Assembly: GCA_963592205.1 (NCBI GenBank)
Contig: CAVAVU010000125.1
Span: 1-23,000 of the forward strand
DNA: 23,000 bases
Direction of reading: 5' to 3'
Source of the DNA: Claveliimonas sp963592205
Lineage (GTDB): Bacteria > Bacillota > Clostridia > Lachnospirales > Lachnospiraceae
The position numbers were made by a program, and so were the translations under genes. This document shows positions 15,885-23,000 of the stretch, one piece after another. The notes under the pieces were generated by a model. That model made no database searches and was not told the DNA's origin. It worked only from the letters and a program-made list of their open reading frames with translations. The first letter of the stretch is position 1. Each line of letters starts with the position of its first letter.

Positions 15885-16298
15885 ATGGCAGTAGTAAAAG
15901 AACTGTTGAGAGCAGAAAATGACGGAACACTTAGCTTTGGCGATTACACATTGGGATCTAAGACCAAATTGGACGGATTCGAATTTCAGGGCGATATATA
16001 TAAAGTAAAGACCTTTAACGAGATCACGAAGCTTGAGAAGAACGGTATGTTCGTATACGAATCTGTACCGGGAACAGCAGTAGAGAACTTCAAGGCATCT
16101 GCGGACGAAGTAGTATTCAATGTATCCGCTGACAAAGATATTCAGGTAACACTGGAACTTGAAGCTGACACAGAGTACGTGATCTACATGGATGATGTGA
16201 ATGTGGGAACTATGAAGACCAACCTTAGCGGCAAGATCAGCGTGAGTGCTGAGATGGATCCGGGCAAATCCGTAGAGATTAAGGTTAAAAAGAAATAA
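15885..16298 (+). CDS. Small conserved protein of unknown function (often named 'endosialidase')
   Basis: A 137-residue soluble protein. The frame is open from 15768, but AGGAGG (15871-15876) lies 8 bases before ATG 15885, giving MAVVKELLRAENDGTLSFGDY, so I use that start. It alternates short hydrophobic and charged residues, as in a beta-rich fold, with FNEITKLEKNGMFVYESVPG in the middle and a basic KVKKK end. From memory, close relatives are common in Lachnospiraceae and carry the database name endosialidase. Nothing here looks like a sialidase (no Asp boxes, far too short), so I regard that name as unsupported. Strong ribosome site, long leader and short length suggest an abundant, regulated protein. 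Neighbours clpC and radA give no clear functional clue. Confidence 0.85.
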   Translation: MAVVKELLRAENDGTLSFGDYTLGSKTKLDGFEFQGDIYKVKTFNEITKLEKNGMFVYESVPGTAVENFKASADEVVFNVSADKDIQVTLELEADTEYVIYMDDVNVGTMKTNLSGKISVSAEMDPGKSVEIKVKKK

Positions 16299-16348
16299 TT
16301 TGCGCAGCTGAAAGTGTTGTGACAAGTTGATATAGGCGTAAGAGATTG

Positions 16349-16375
16349 CGAGGGGCAGCAGATTGCGGCCCCTCG
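16349..16375 (+). terminator. Strong hairpin after the 137-aa gene
   Basis: CGAGGGGC (16349-16356) pairs perfectly with GCCCCTCG (16368-16375) around an 11-base loop. Only TTGC follows, so there is no proper T-run. It may end or stabilise the upstream mRNA; an intrinsic terminator is less certain. Confidence 0.5.
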
Positions 16376-16437
16376 TTGCATCATAGTTGGGGAATTGTGA
16401 CCTCAACAAGCATATTGTTGACAGTGGAGGTAACCGG

Positions 16438-17796
16438 GTGGCGAAAGCGAAAAAGAGTATATATTTCTGCCAGAATTGCGGACATGAGGAAAGCAAATGG
16501 CTGGGGCAGTGCCCGATGTGCAGAGAATGGAATACATTTGTAGAGGAAAAGGTGACGGTATCAAAAGGTACAGCGGCAAAGAATACCGTGCGTGAAGCGG
16601 AGGTTGTCACATTATCCAGTGTATCTACGGATCAGGAAGATCGGATGAAGACAGAGATTGAGGAATTGGATCGCGTACTGGGCGGCGGTGTTGTGCCGGG
16701 ATCATTGGTGCTAGTCGGCGGAGATCCTGGTATCGGTAAATCAACCTTGCTTCTGCAGGTGTGTAAAAGATTGTCAGATCAGGAAAGAAAAGTACTTTAC
16801 ATTTCCGGTGAGGAGTCTTTGAAGCAGATCAAACTGAGAGCAAACCGGATGGGAACGTTCAGTGATCATCTGCTGCTGCTCTGTGAGACGAATCTGGAAA
16901 CGATTCGTCAGGTGATCGAGAGGGAGCGTCCGGCAGTGGCTGTGATTGACTCGATTCAGACCATGTACAGTGAGGAAGTGACGGCAGCCCCGGGCAGCGT
17001 GTCACAGGTAAGAGAAGCAACGAATACCCTGATGCAGATTGCCAAGGGACTGAATATTACCATATTTATCGTAGGTCATGTGACCAAAGAAGGTACGGTT
17101 GCAGGTCCGAGAGTGTTGGAGCATATGGTAGATACTGTGCTGTATTTTGAAGGGGACCGCCATGCGTCATATCGTATCCTGCGCGGGGTGAAGAACCGTT
17201 TCGGTTCTACGAATGAGATCGGCGTGTTTGAAATGCGGGAGACTGGGCTGGAAGAAGTGCCGAACCCGTCTGAGTATATGTTGAATGGAAGACCGGAGGA
17301 TGCATCCGGATCAGTTGTGGCATGTTCGATGGAGGGAACGCGTCCTATCCTGATGGAGATTCAGGCATTGGTGTGCCGGAGTAATTTTGGTATGCCGAGG
17401 CGGACGGCAGCAGGCACGGATTATAACAGAGTGAATCTGTTGATGGCAGTACTTGAAAAACGTGTGGGACTTCCGCTATCGAATTATGATGCGTATATCA
17501 ATATTGCCGGCGGTATCCGTATGAATGAACCGGCAATCGATCTGGGAATCGTCATGGCGATCGTGTCCAGTTATAAGAATCAGCCGATCTCACCGGGAAC
17601 TATCGTGTTCGGTGAAGTAGGACTGAGCGGTGAGGTGCGTGCGGTAAGTATGCCGGAGCAGCGTGTGGCGGAAGCAAGGAAGCTTGGATTTAAGACATGT
17701 ATCATGCCGCAGGTGTCCAAGGACATGCTGAAAAAGACAGATGGAATCGAAGTCATTGGTGTAAAATCGGTAAATCAGGCAATGAATCTGATCTAA
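16438..17796 (+). CDS. radA: DNA repair protein RadA (Sms), GTG start
   Basis: A branch-migration ATPase in recombination and repair. The 452 residues have an N-terminal zinc finger (C11, C14, C25, C28), the RecA-like domain with Walker A GGDPGIGKST (94-103), the RadA-specific KNRFG motif (252-256), and a C-terminal Lon-protease-like domain (about 275-452) containing GEVGLSGEVR. A TTG at 16387 also opens the frame. GTG 16438 has GGAGG (16426-16430) 7 bases upstream and gives the normal MAKAKKSIYFCQNCG start. The clpC-radA neighbourhood is common in Firmicutes; disA, which often follows, is absent. Confidence 0.96.
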   Translation: MAKAKKSIYFCQNCGHEESKWLGQCPMCREWNTFVEEKVTVSKGTAAKNTVREAEVVTLSSVSTDQEDRMKTEIEELDRVLGGGVVPGSLVLVGGDPGIGKSTLLLQVCKRLSDQERKVLYISGEESLKQIKLRANRMGTFSDHLLLLCETNLETIRQVIERERPAVAVIDSIQTMYSEEVTAAPGSVSQVREATNTLMQIAKGLNITIFIVGHVTKEGTVAGPRVLEHMVDTVLYFEGDRHASYRILRGVKNRFGSTNEIGVFEMRETGLEEVPNPSEYMLNGRPEDASGSVVACSMEGTRPILMEIQALVCRSNFGMPRRTAAGTDYNRVNLLMAVLEKRVGLPLSNYDAYINIAGGIRMNEPAIDLGIVMAIVSSYKNQPISPGTIVFGEVGLSGEVRAVSMPEQRVAEARKLGFKTCIMPQVSKDMLKKTDGIEVIGVKSVNQAMNLI

Positions 17797-17853
17797 ATGT
17801 GGAAACAGTCAAATGAATCAGTGTGGTAATGTCGGAAATGACTACCAAATAGT

Positions 17854-17928
17854 GATTGCGTAATTGGTATTTCAATTACGCAATTTTTTTGCGCAAGTCG
17901 TTAAAAAAATATTTTACATTGCGAATTT
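17854..17928. promoter_or_regulatory. Cluster of TTGCG sites upstream of the dehydrogenase gene
   Basis: The 252-base gap 17797-18048 holds the radA terminator and several related sites: GATTGCGTAATT (17854-17865), AATTACGCAATT (17874-17885), the palindrome TTGCGCAA (17889-17896) and ATTGCGAATT (17919-17928). The exact 12-mer AATTACGCAATT also occurs at 22833-22844. I find no convincing sigma-A promoter between here and 18049, which fits an activator-dependent promoter. The role as operator is inferred. Confidence 0.5.
17855..17890 (+). terminator. Terminator of radA, also carrying the AATTRCGYAATT repeat
   Basis: ATTGCGTAATTG (17855-17866) pairs perfectly over 12 bp with CAATTACGCAAT (17873-17884) around GTATTT, followed by a T-run to 17890. 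It lies 58 bases after the radA stop. Each arm contains the 12-bp motif also found upstream of the PRD regulator, so the DNA may double as an operator. Confidence 0.85.
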
Positions 17929-18048
17929 TATTCGGAGTGCCGCAAGCGTTATGTTTGATAGACTAAGTTAAGGATAGCGTGGACTTGTAATTTTGGGTTG
18001 CGTTTTTAGAGAGAACAGATTTTATTAAATTGAAGGAAGGTTAATGTG

Positions 18049-19407
18049 ATGAGTAAGACATTAAAGCTTGCAGATTATCTTGGAAAACCATTTGATTGCG
18101 GATGTGGAAGAACACATTCTACTACACTGGAAGGTGTAACAGTTAGCGCGGGAGCTATGAACTCACTGCCGGAATACGTAGAGAAATACGGATTTAAGAA
18201 TTTATACATCGCATGTGATGAGATTACATACGGTATTGCAGGAGAGAAGGTAATGAACATCCTGAAAGATGCCGGAATCAAAGCAAAAGCACATGTATTC
18301 AAAGGAAAGAGATTTATCCCGGACGAGAAAGCACTGGGAGAACTTATGATTGATGCAGACAGAGATTGTGATCTGGTTGTAGCAGTAGGAACAGGTTCTA
18401 TCAACGATATGTGCCGTTTCTTCAGCTTCCAGATGGGAGTTCCTTATGCAATCGTTGCAACAGCAGCACCGATGGACGGATTTGCTTCTTCAGGAGCAGC
18501 TCTGATCATCAACAGCATGAAGACAACTATCCCGGCTCAGACACCTCTGTTCATTATCGGAGATACAGATATTCTTTGTGGAGCACCTGCAAGAATGGTA
18601 TCTGCAGGACTTGGAGATCTTCTTGGTAAATTTACATGTCTGAATGACTGGAGAATTTCTAAGGTAGTTAACGATGAGTACTACTGCGATGAGATCGTAA
18701 ATCTCGTAACAGATTGTATTGAAAATGTATTGGCTGATGCAGACAATGTAGCATCAAGAGATCCGAAGGTAATCGGAGATATCATGGAAGGACTTGTACT
18801 TACTGGTGTAGCAATGAGCTTTATCGGTAACTCTCGTCCGGCTGCCGGATGTGAACACCACATGTGCCATTTCTGGGAGACACTAGAACTTCAGGAAGGC
18901 AAGATTCCGGTACTTCACGGTACAAAGGTAGCTGTAGGTACAGTTATGATCCTGAAGATGACAGAGTTCCTGCGTGAGAACAGACCAGACTTCGATGCAG
19001 CTCGTGAGAAAGCAAAAGCTTACGATCAGGCAGCATGGGAAGCTAAGATCAACGAAGTATACGGTGCATCTGCAAGCTCTATCATTGCACTGGAGCATGA
19101 ATCTCAGAAGAATGAGGTTAATGGCAGACTGAAACGTATTGATGCTATTGAAGCTCACTGGGATGAGATCGTTAAGTTGATGGATGACAATATGCCAACA
19201 GCAGCTCGTATGATCGAGATCCTGAAGAGTCTGGATGCTCCATATCTTCCATCTCAGATCGGATTTGATGATGATCGTCTTTACAATGCTATGCTTTACG
19301 CAAAAGAGACACGTGCACGTTACACAATGCTGTCTATGATGGCTGACCTTGGTGTAACAGAGGATCTTGCTAAGAAGGTTGTAGCATTCGTAAATGAGGA
19401 AGCTTAA
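18049..19407 (+). CDS. sn-glycerol-1-phosphate dehydrogenase family protein (AraM/EgsA-like)
   Basis: A 452-residue NAD(P)-dependent, metal-dependent dehydrogenase. Family features: CDE at the first nucleotide fold (56-58), GTGSIND (114-120) for the cofactor, TAAPMDGFASSGA (138-150), and metal ligands that I assign to D190 (AGLGDLLGK), H270 (GCEHHMCH) and H290 (LHGTKVAVG). The N-terminal CGCGRTH (17-23) is typical of bacterial AraM-like members. The known reaction is dihydroxyacetone phosphate to sn-glycerol 1-phosphate, but members may use other polyol phosphates. ATG 18049 is favoured over GTG 18046 because AAGGAAGG (18033-18040) lies 8 bases before it. No pcrB-like lipid synthase gene is nearby. 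The gene is single, and shares repeat sites with the PRD regulator operon it faces. Confidence 0.88.
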   Translation: MSKTLKLADYLGKPFDCGCGRTHSTTLEGVTVSAGAMNSLPEYVEKYGFKNLYIACDEITYGIAGEKVMNILKDAGIKAKAHVFKGKRFIPDEKALGELMIDADRDCDLVVAVGTGSINDMCRFFSFQMGVPYAIVATAAPMDGFASSGAALIINSMKTTIPAQTPLFIIGDTDILCGAPARMVSAGLGDLLGKFTCLNDWRISKVVNDEYYCDEIVNLVTDCIENVLADADNVASRDPKVIGDIMEGLVLTGVAMSFIGNSRPAAGCEHHMCHFWETLELQEGKIPVLHGTKVAVGTVMILKMTEFLRENRPDFDAAREKAKAYDQAAWEAKINEVYGASASSIIALEHESQKNEVNGRLKRIDAIEAHWDEIVKLMDDNMPTAARMIEILKSLDAPYLPSQIGFDDDRLYNAMLYAKETRARYTMLSMMADLGVTEDLAKKVVAFVNEEA

Positions 19408-19440
19408 TTTACTTATTTATAGTATCCTAACATAAAGAAA

Positions 19441-19471
19441 AAAAGTCGTTGCATAAGCAATGACTTTTTTT
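19441..19471. terminator. Bidirectional terminator between converging genes
   Basis: AAAAGTCGTTGC (19441-19452) pairs with GCAATGACTTTT (19457-19468) around ATAA, with one G-T pair. A-run on the left and T-run on the right make it work in both directions. It serves the dehydrogenase gene (+) and the minus-strand operon ending at 19487. Confidence 0.9.
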
Positions 19472-19486
19472 CTTTGTTTTTAAAAA

Positions 19487-20161
19487 TTATGCATTTTCTA
19501 TATTTTTTATAAGCTGATAATAAGCTTCATCCAATGTCAGTCCCTGATTCATCAGACCAAATAATCCGCTGCCGACAATATAAGATTCTACGCCAGCCTG
19601 CTTCAATTCCGAAAAATGCTTTTCGTTGCACTGCCCATCGGCTTCTACGATATAATGATAGCCTTTTTCTTTTCTTAATTCCTTCAGCTTGCGAACCGTA
19701 TCGAGAGCTTCCGGTACGAAGATGCCTCCGGCAAATCCCGGATCAACCATCATTACCGTAATCTTGTCCAGATGGGAAATGTACGGATAGATCATTTCGA
19801 TCGGAGCACCCGGTACCAGGACTACGCCAAGCTTGCGCCCGTGCTGATGCAGGTAATGTGCTGTGCGGAATGCTTCGTTCATCAACATCTCTGAATGGAA
19901 AGACAGATAAGTGCTTCCCGCTTCGATCATATCATCCAGATAGTAGAAAGGATCGGTCAGCATTACGTGGATATCGAGGTCGGCATCCGTAATCTTGCGC
20001 ATCGCTGCAATAAATGGCAGCGTAATGGAAAAATTCTTGAGATACACGCCGTCGATAAAGTCTACATGGTACATAGGTACGTATTTGTTAAGTGTCTTGA
20101 TCTGCTCGCCAAGGTTCATAAGATCCATGCACATGACGGAGGGACTGATAATGTAATCCAT
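19487..20161 (-). CDS. alsE: Allulose-6-phosphate / ribulose-phosphate 3-epimerase family protein
   Basis: A TIM-barrel sugar-phosphate 3-epimerase of 224 residues. H32, D34 (HVDFIDG), H65 (DIHVML) and D175 (VEADG) match the metal-binding and catalytic residues of the family. Segments ISPSVMCMDL (5-14), DKITVMMVDPGFAGG (132-146) and EADGQCN (173-179) are much closer to E. coli AlsE (D-allulose-6-phosphate 3-epimerase) than to housekeeping Rpe. The real substrate is not certain. AAGGAGA lies just before its ATG on the minus strand. It is the last gene of the operon with the PRD regulator, and its 3' end faces the glycerol-1-phosphate dehydrogenase gene across a shared terminator. Confidence 0.88.
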   Translation of the reverse strand: MDYIISPSVMCMDLMNLGEQIKTLNKYVPMYHVDFIDGVYLKNFSITLPFIAAMRKITDADLDIHVMLTDPFYYLDDMIEAGSTYLSFHSEMLMNEAFRTAHYLHQHGRKLGVVLVPGAPIEMIYPYISHLDKITVMMVDPGFAGGIFVPEALDTVRKLKELRKEKGYHYIVEADGQCNEKHFSELKQAGVESYIVGSGLFGLMNQGLTLDEAYYQLIKNIENA

Positions 20162-20181
20162 AATAATCTCCTTCTTAATGT

Positions 20182-20739
20182 CTATTCGTTGAAGTCATCG
20201 GAGTTAAAGTCCATAGAAGCTTTTTTCTGTAATTCAATCTCTTTGTTATCAGCGAATTCTTGAGCTTTTTTCTTGCGTTCCTGATTCAGACGCTGCTGTT
20301 TGAAAAAGTTGGCGTTCAGGATATTGCCGCGGGCATCTAATTTTAAGGAGGTAAGATCATCTCCGTTAATTCTTGCAACGTGCGGAGAAAGGTTCGCACC
20401 TACGTCAGGATCTACGCTCATGGCGAAAGCTTCTTTTCTGGTGCGGAAAGTTACTTTGTACTGCATGATCATGCTGGTCTCTTCACAATTCTCAAGATCA
20501 CTGATGTTCATACAGATGTCACGTTTGATGCCCGGGATTCCGCAGGCTGCGATGACACGCTGATCGGTAATGACAACAATCCCCGGGAATTTGTCTCGTC
20601 GTGTATAAATATTGGCAATGGCTGCAGCTTCCGGCTTCTCGCCAGGAAGCAGTAAAGTCTCTGCATATTTTACAGAAGCTTTATTAATCAAGCCAGCTTT
20701 TTTTTTCTGTGTTTTGGCTAATGCCTCGTTTACTGTCAT
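20182..20739 (-). CDS. Uncharacterised protein with a probable PH-like domain
   Basis: A 185-residue soluble protein. Residues about 30-120 (KFPGIVVITDQRVIAACG, then alternating strands ending with a short helix) resemble the bacterial PH-like domains of YokE type, which begin with a GxxxxTxxR pattern. The N-terminal 25 residues are basic. The C-terminal part (about 140-185) is a charged helix with RLNQERKKKAQEF, perhaps coiled coil, ending in an acidic tail. AGGAGG precedes the ATG on the minus strand. It sits 15 bases after the PRD regulator gene and 20 before the epimerase gene, so it is in the same operon. Domain assignment is by eye; no function is known to me. Confidence 0.8.
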   Translation of the reverse strand: MTVNEALAKTQKKKAGLINKASVKYAETLLLPGEKPEAAAIANIYTRRDKFPGIVVITDQRVIAACGIPGIKRDICMNISDLENCEETSMIMQYKVTFRTRKEAFAMSVDPDVGANLSPHVARINGDDLTSLKLDARGNILNANFFKQQRLNQERKKKAQEFADNKEIELQKKASMDFNSDDFNE

Positions 20740-20754
20740 TTGATGACCTCCTGT

Positions 20755-22677
20755 TTATTTCTGAAAGCTTCCGGCGATAGCTTCCTTAAGAAGCGAGATA
20801 AAGTGTTCGTAGCTCGGATCCGGAAGCAGACGCTCTACGAAATGTTTGTCTGAGAATACTTTGGCAAGATAGTTCCATATCTGAAAAGCTTTGGAACTGT
20901 TCTTACCAACACAGACCATCAGAACCAGATTAACCATATTTTTCTGGTCATCCCATACAACTGCCTGTGGTAATTCGGTAACAGCTACGAAAGAATCGGA
21001 AGATACGGCGGTCAATGGATGTGGTACGGCAATTCCATTGCCCCAGTAGGTACTGCGCATATTTTCACGCTGAAATACAGCATCTTTAAATTCTTCAGTA
21101 TTCAGTTCAAAGTATTCACTTGATTTCTGACACATGCTCTCAACAATCTCTTCACGTTTTTTACCGTCACCGATAGAATACAGATCTTTATAGAAGAGAA
21201 AAGTGATGTCGTCAATACTCTGGAAGCCGTCAATTGCAAGCTTCAGGTTTAGGTAATCCTGCTGACCCGGGAATGGATCCACATAGAAAGCAAGTCCTGC
21301 ATCGTAATAGTGATTACGTTCCGTTGTAAGGAAAATATCATAATCGTCCATATCCTTATCTTCTATCTGCTCTGGCGTCTTAAAGGTAAGCTCTGATGTG
21401 ATATCAGCAAACCAGTTCAGAAGTGTCTGTTTTAACAAAATATTTTCGCTCTGACGCATGGATGAGATTACCAGTATTTTACGCGTGCCTCCTGCCTGAT
21501 GCTGACTTGCAAGGGCAGTGTATAGATGAATTGCGAGGAAAGCAATCTCATCATCGGTTACCTTCTTATGAAATACTTTTTGCAAATGCGAAGCAAAGTA
21601 AATACCAAGATCAAATCCCTGCGGGAATGTCTGCTTAATATAATCTACCAGATGATTCTTTAACTGCATGTTATATTTAATGCGTACGATCAGCGATGCG
21701 GTATGCAATGACAATGCAATACGCAGGTTCAGATTATCGGTAAGATCAATATTATACTGGTCGCGGATTTCTTCTAATGCATCCAGAATCAGCTTGTCTA
21801 CGTCAGATGAAATGACATCGGCAGAACTGAAACTTCCCTGCCCCTTCATATATAAAGCAAAGTAATTGATTTCAGTCTCTGGGATGCGCAGGAAGAATTC
21901 TTTTCCTATCCGGTTGAAAATTTCTTTGGAAATGGTATATTCCGGCTCCAGGTTCTCGGCAATCTCCATATCAGATGGTTCGATGAAGAACCAGTCCTGC
22001 ATACGCTCTAATGCGACATACAATTGGACAATCGCATTATTCAACGATGCTTCTGTAATCGGATGCTTGAAAGAGATAAATGTCTCTACAAGAATATTCT
22101 TTATCTTTTCAATAGAAGAGTTATTGTTCTGCTCGGATAAAGCGGCAACTGTGTTGGTGATGATCAGATTTTGATCCATCAGACAGAGACGCTTGTTGAT
22201 CTCGCTTCCGTCAATGATTACTTTGTTGGAACTGCGTAATAATTCCAGGTTGTATCTGGCAACTACTTCGGATACGCCCTTCAGGTCGTTTAATAAAGTA
22301 GAACGGGATACAAATACCGCAGATTCCAGATCGTACAGTGAAATGGCACGATGTTCCTTTAACAGCAGATGAAGGATCTGATTAACTCTTCCATTTGGGT
22401 AATTCAGTGTTGCAGAACTGAACTGTTGGTAATAAGAATCCTTTAATGTAGAAAAAAGTGAGGAATCCTGAATTAAGATTCTACAACCTTTTCGCGTAGT
22501 TGACTCGAATATTACGCAATTTGTTGATTCGAGTTCGGTCTTTATCTGCCGTATATCGTTCTGGATTGTGCGCAGACTGCACTGGTGTTTGCTGGAGAAG
22601 TAGGAAGCGGTCATATAAACTTCCGGTTTTTCAAATAATTCCAGCAAAATTTCTAATTGTCGTTGGTTTAACAGCAA
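20755..22677 (-). CDS. PRD-containing, PTS-controlled transcriptional regulator (BglG/MtlR-like activator)
   Basis: A 640-residue multidomain regulator. Order: N-terminal winged helix (about 5-65, with SLRTIQNDIRQIK), a second HTH of Mga type (about 95-150), PRD1 (about 190-290), PRD2 (about 295-395), a degenerate EIIB-like domain (400-485), and an EIIA domain (about 495-640) with GIAVPHP, phospho-acceptor H553. PRD2 keeps H325 and H384. PRD1 has Q217 and Y276 where histidines are expected, and the EIIB-like loop (SSMRQSENIL) lacks the usual Cys. So PTS phosphorylation would act only through PRD2 and EIIA. The start is TTG 22677 on the minus strand, with GAGAGGTG 7 bases upstream. It likely activates sugar-related genes by DNA binding; the repeated sites around it are candidate operators. 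Confidence 0.9.
   Translation of the reverse strand: MLLNQRQLEILLELFEKPEVYMTASYFSSKHQCSLRTIQNDIRQIKTELESTNCVIFESTTRKGCRILIQDSSLFSTLKDSYYQQFSSATLNYPNGRVNQILHLLLKEHRAISLYDLESAVFVSRSTLLNDLKGVSEVVARYNLELLRSSNKVIIDGSEINKRLCLMDQNLIITNTVAALSEQNNNSSIEKIKNILVETFISFKHPITEASLNNAIVQLYVALERMQDWFFIEPSDMEIAENLEPEYTISKEIFNRIGKEFFLRIPETEINYFALYMKGQGSFSSADVISSDVDKLILDALEEIRDQYNIDLTDNLNLRIALSLHTASLIVRIKYNMQLKNHLVDYIKQTFPQGFDLGIYFASHLQKVFHKKVTDDEIAFLAIHLYTALASQHQAGGTRKILVISSMRQSENILLKQTLLNWFADITSELTFKTPEQIEDKDMDDYDIFLTTERNHYYDAGLAFYVDPFPGQQDYLNLKLAIDGFQSIDDITFLFYKDLYSIGDGKKREEIVESMCQKSSEYFELNTEEFKDAVFQRENMRSTYWGNGIAVPHPLTAVSSDSFVAVTELPQAVVWDDQKNMVNLVLMVCVGKNSSKAFQIWNYLAKVFSDKHFVERLLPDPSYEHFISLLKEAIAGSFQK
22510..22521. 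repeat. Copy of the 12-bp site inside the regulator gene
   Basis: TATTACGCAATT here is identical to the copy at 22969-22980. It falls within the 5' part of the PRD regulator gene, 156 bases or more from its start, and could be an autoregulatory site. It might also be chance. Confidence 0.5.
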
Positions 22678-22807
22678 TATTATACACCTCTCAATAGTAA
22701 AATCAAATAAATAGAATAATTCAGATTACAGCTTAACATTTATAATGTGAAGAATTATCCGAAGATATTACGAGTATTTGGCGATAATACGAAAAAAAGT
22801 AATAGAG

Positions 22808-22845
22808 TAATTGCGTAATTGCATAATTAGATAATTACGCAATTA
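22808..22845. repeat. Perfect 13-bp inverted repeat upstream of the regulator
   Basis: TAATTGCGTAATT (22808-22820) and AATTACGCAATTA (22833-22845) are exact reverse complements, separated by 12 bases. Each arm is itself a near-palindrome AATTRCGYAATT. The centres are 24 bp apart, a little over two helical turns. There is no T-run, so it is better read as a pair of DNA operators than as a terminator. Confidence 0.8.
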
Positions 22846-22959
22846 AAATATAGTTGTTATGAGTAAAGCTGCATACTTGGACTTTTGGATAAATATGTGG
22901 AAAATGTCGTATGCATATCAGCAAAGCTTGCAACTATTGTACGAAATGACTGAAAAGAG

Positions 22960-22980
22960 TATTGCGCATATTACGCAATT
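22960..22980. repeat. Imperfect dyad of the same motif
   Basis: ATTGCGCATATTACGCAAT (22961-22979) is a dyad with 7 of 9 matching pairs. Its right half, TATTACGCAATT, is identical to the copy inside the regulator gene. It is 115 bases or more further from the regulator than the perfect repeat, so it may serve a divergent gene to the right. Confidence 0.65.
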
Positions 22981-23000
22981 ATAGCGAAATATATTAACCC

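Larger units (their letters stand above)
22678..23000. promoter_or_regulatory. Regulatory region upstream of the PRD regulator
   Basis: This 323-base AT-rich stretch holds no convincing gene. It contains the inverted repeats at 22808-22845 and 22960-22980, plus looser variants such as TATTACGA (22767-22774). On the + strand, TTGCAT (22819-22824) and TAAAAT (22844-22849) overlap the first repeat with a 19-base gap, a poor promoter that may drive a divergent gene beyond the edge. No clear minus-strand promoter for the regulator could be chosen. Confidence 0.5.

Noticed and set aside
17975..18005. Sigma-54 type promoter before the dehydrogenase gene
   Set aside because: TGG and TTGCG are present, but the GG/GC spacing of the -24/-12 consensus is wrong, and the PRD regulator has no sigma-54 interaction domain.
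22808..22845. Mobile-element end or terminator at the inverted repeat
   Set aside because: No transposase, no target duplication seen and no T-run; repeated copies next to regulated genes fit operators better.

Overview
The window looks like chromosomal DNA of a low-to-mid GC Firmicute, most likely a gut Clostridia of the Lachnospiraceae type. The signs are strong AGGAGG-type ribosome binding sites, sigma-A promoters, a T-box leader on thrS, a clpC-radA neighbourhood and a set of small conserved proteins that I associate with that family. Species is not decidable from sequence reading alone. I see no phage, transposase, CRISPR array or tRNA gene.

Layout, left to right. (1) Bases 1-95 are the 3' end of a 23S rRNA gene. 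No 5S gene follows; a probable rRNA terminator comes next. (2) A promoter and a complete threonine T-box leader (about 255-546) control thrS, which ends at a strong terminator. (3) A lone conserved hypothetical protein follows (2843-3760). (4) A good promoter drives pyrE, a 50-residue membrane peptide, a VanZ-family protein, a small basic membrane protein and a long M29-type aminopeptidase, all tightly packed. (5) A second promoter drives purE-purM-purN-purD, four steps of purine synthesis, with a structured spacer and a perfect palindrome between purE and purM. (6) A MATE transporter follows; a hairpin inside the longest open frame shows that its true start is internal. (7) A promoter over the MATE stop codon drives a YtrA-type GntR repressor and clpC. 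The usual ctsR-mcsA-mcsB genes are absent. (8) A 137-residue protein of unknown role has a long structured leader, and radA (GTG start) follows.

(9) The right quarter is a small metabolic and regulatory region. A gene of the sn-glycerol-1-phosphate dehydrogenase family (+ strand) converges on a minus-strand operon encoding a PRD/PTS-type transcriptional regulator, a probable PH-like-domain protein and an allulose-6-phosphate/ribulose-phosphate 3-epimerase. A bidirectional terminator separates them. Nearly identical 12-bp sites of the form AATTRCGYAATT occur upstream of the dehydrogenase, upstream of the regulator and inside the start of the regulator gene. I infer that one factor, probably the PRD regulator, controls the whole group, and perhaps also a divergent operon beyond the right edge. 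This is the most promising undescribed system in the window.

Most of the window is ordinary housekeeping. Starts were revised from the longest open frame where ribosome binding sites or hairpins required it: 2843, 7782, 11471, 15885, 16438 and 18049.
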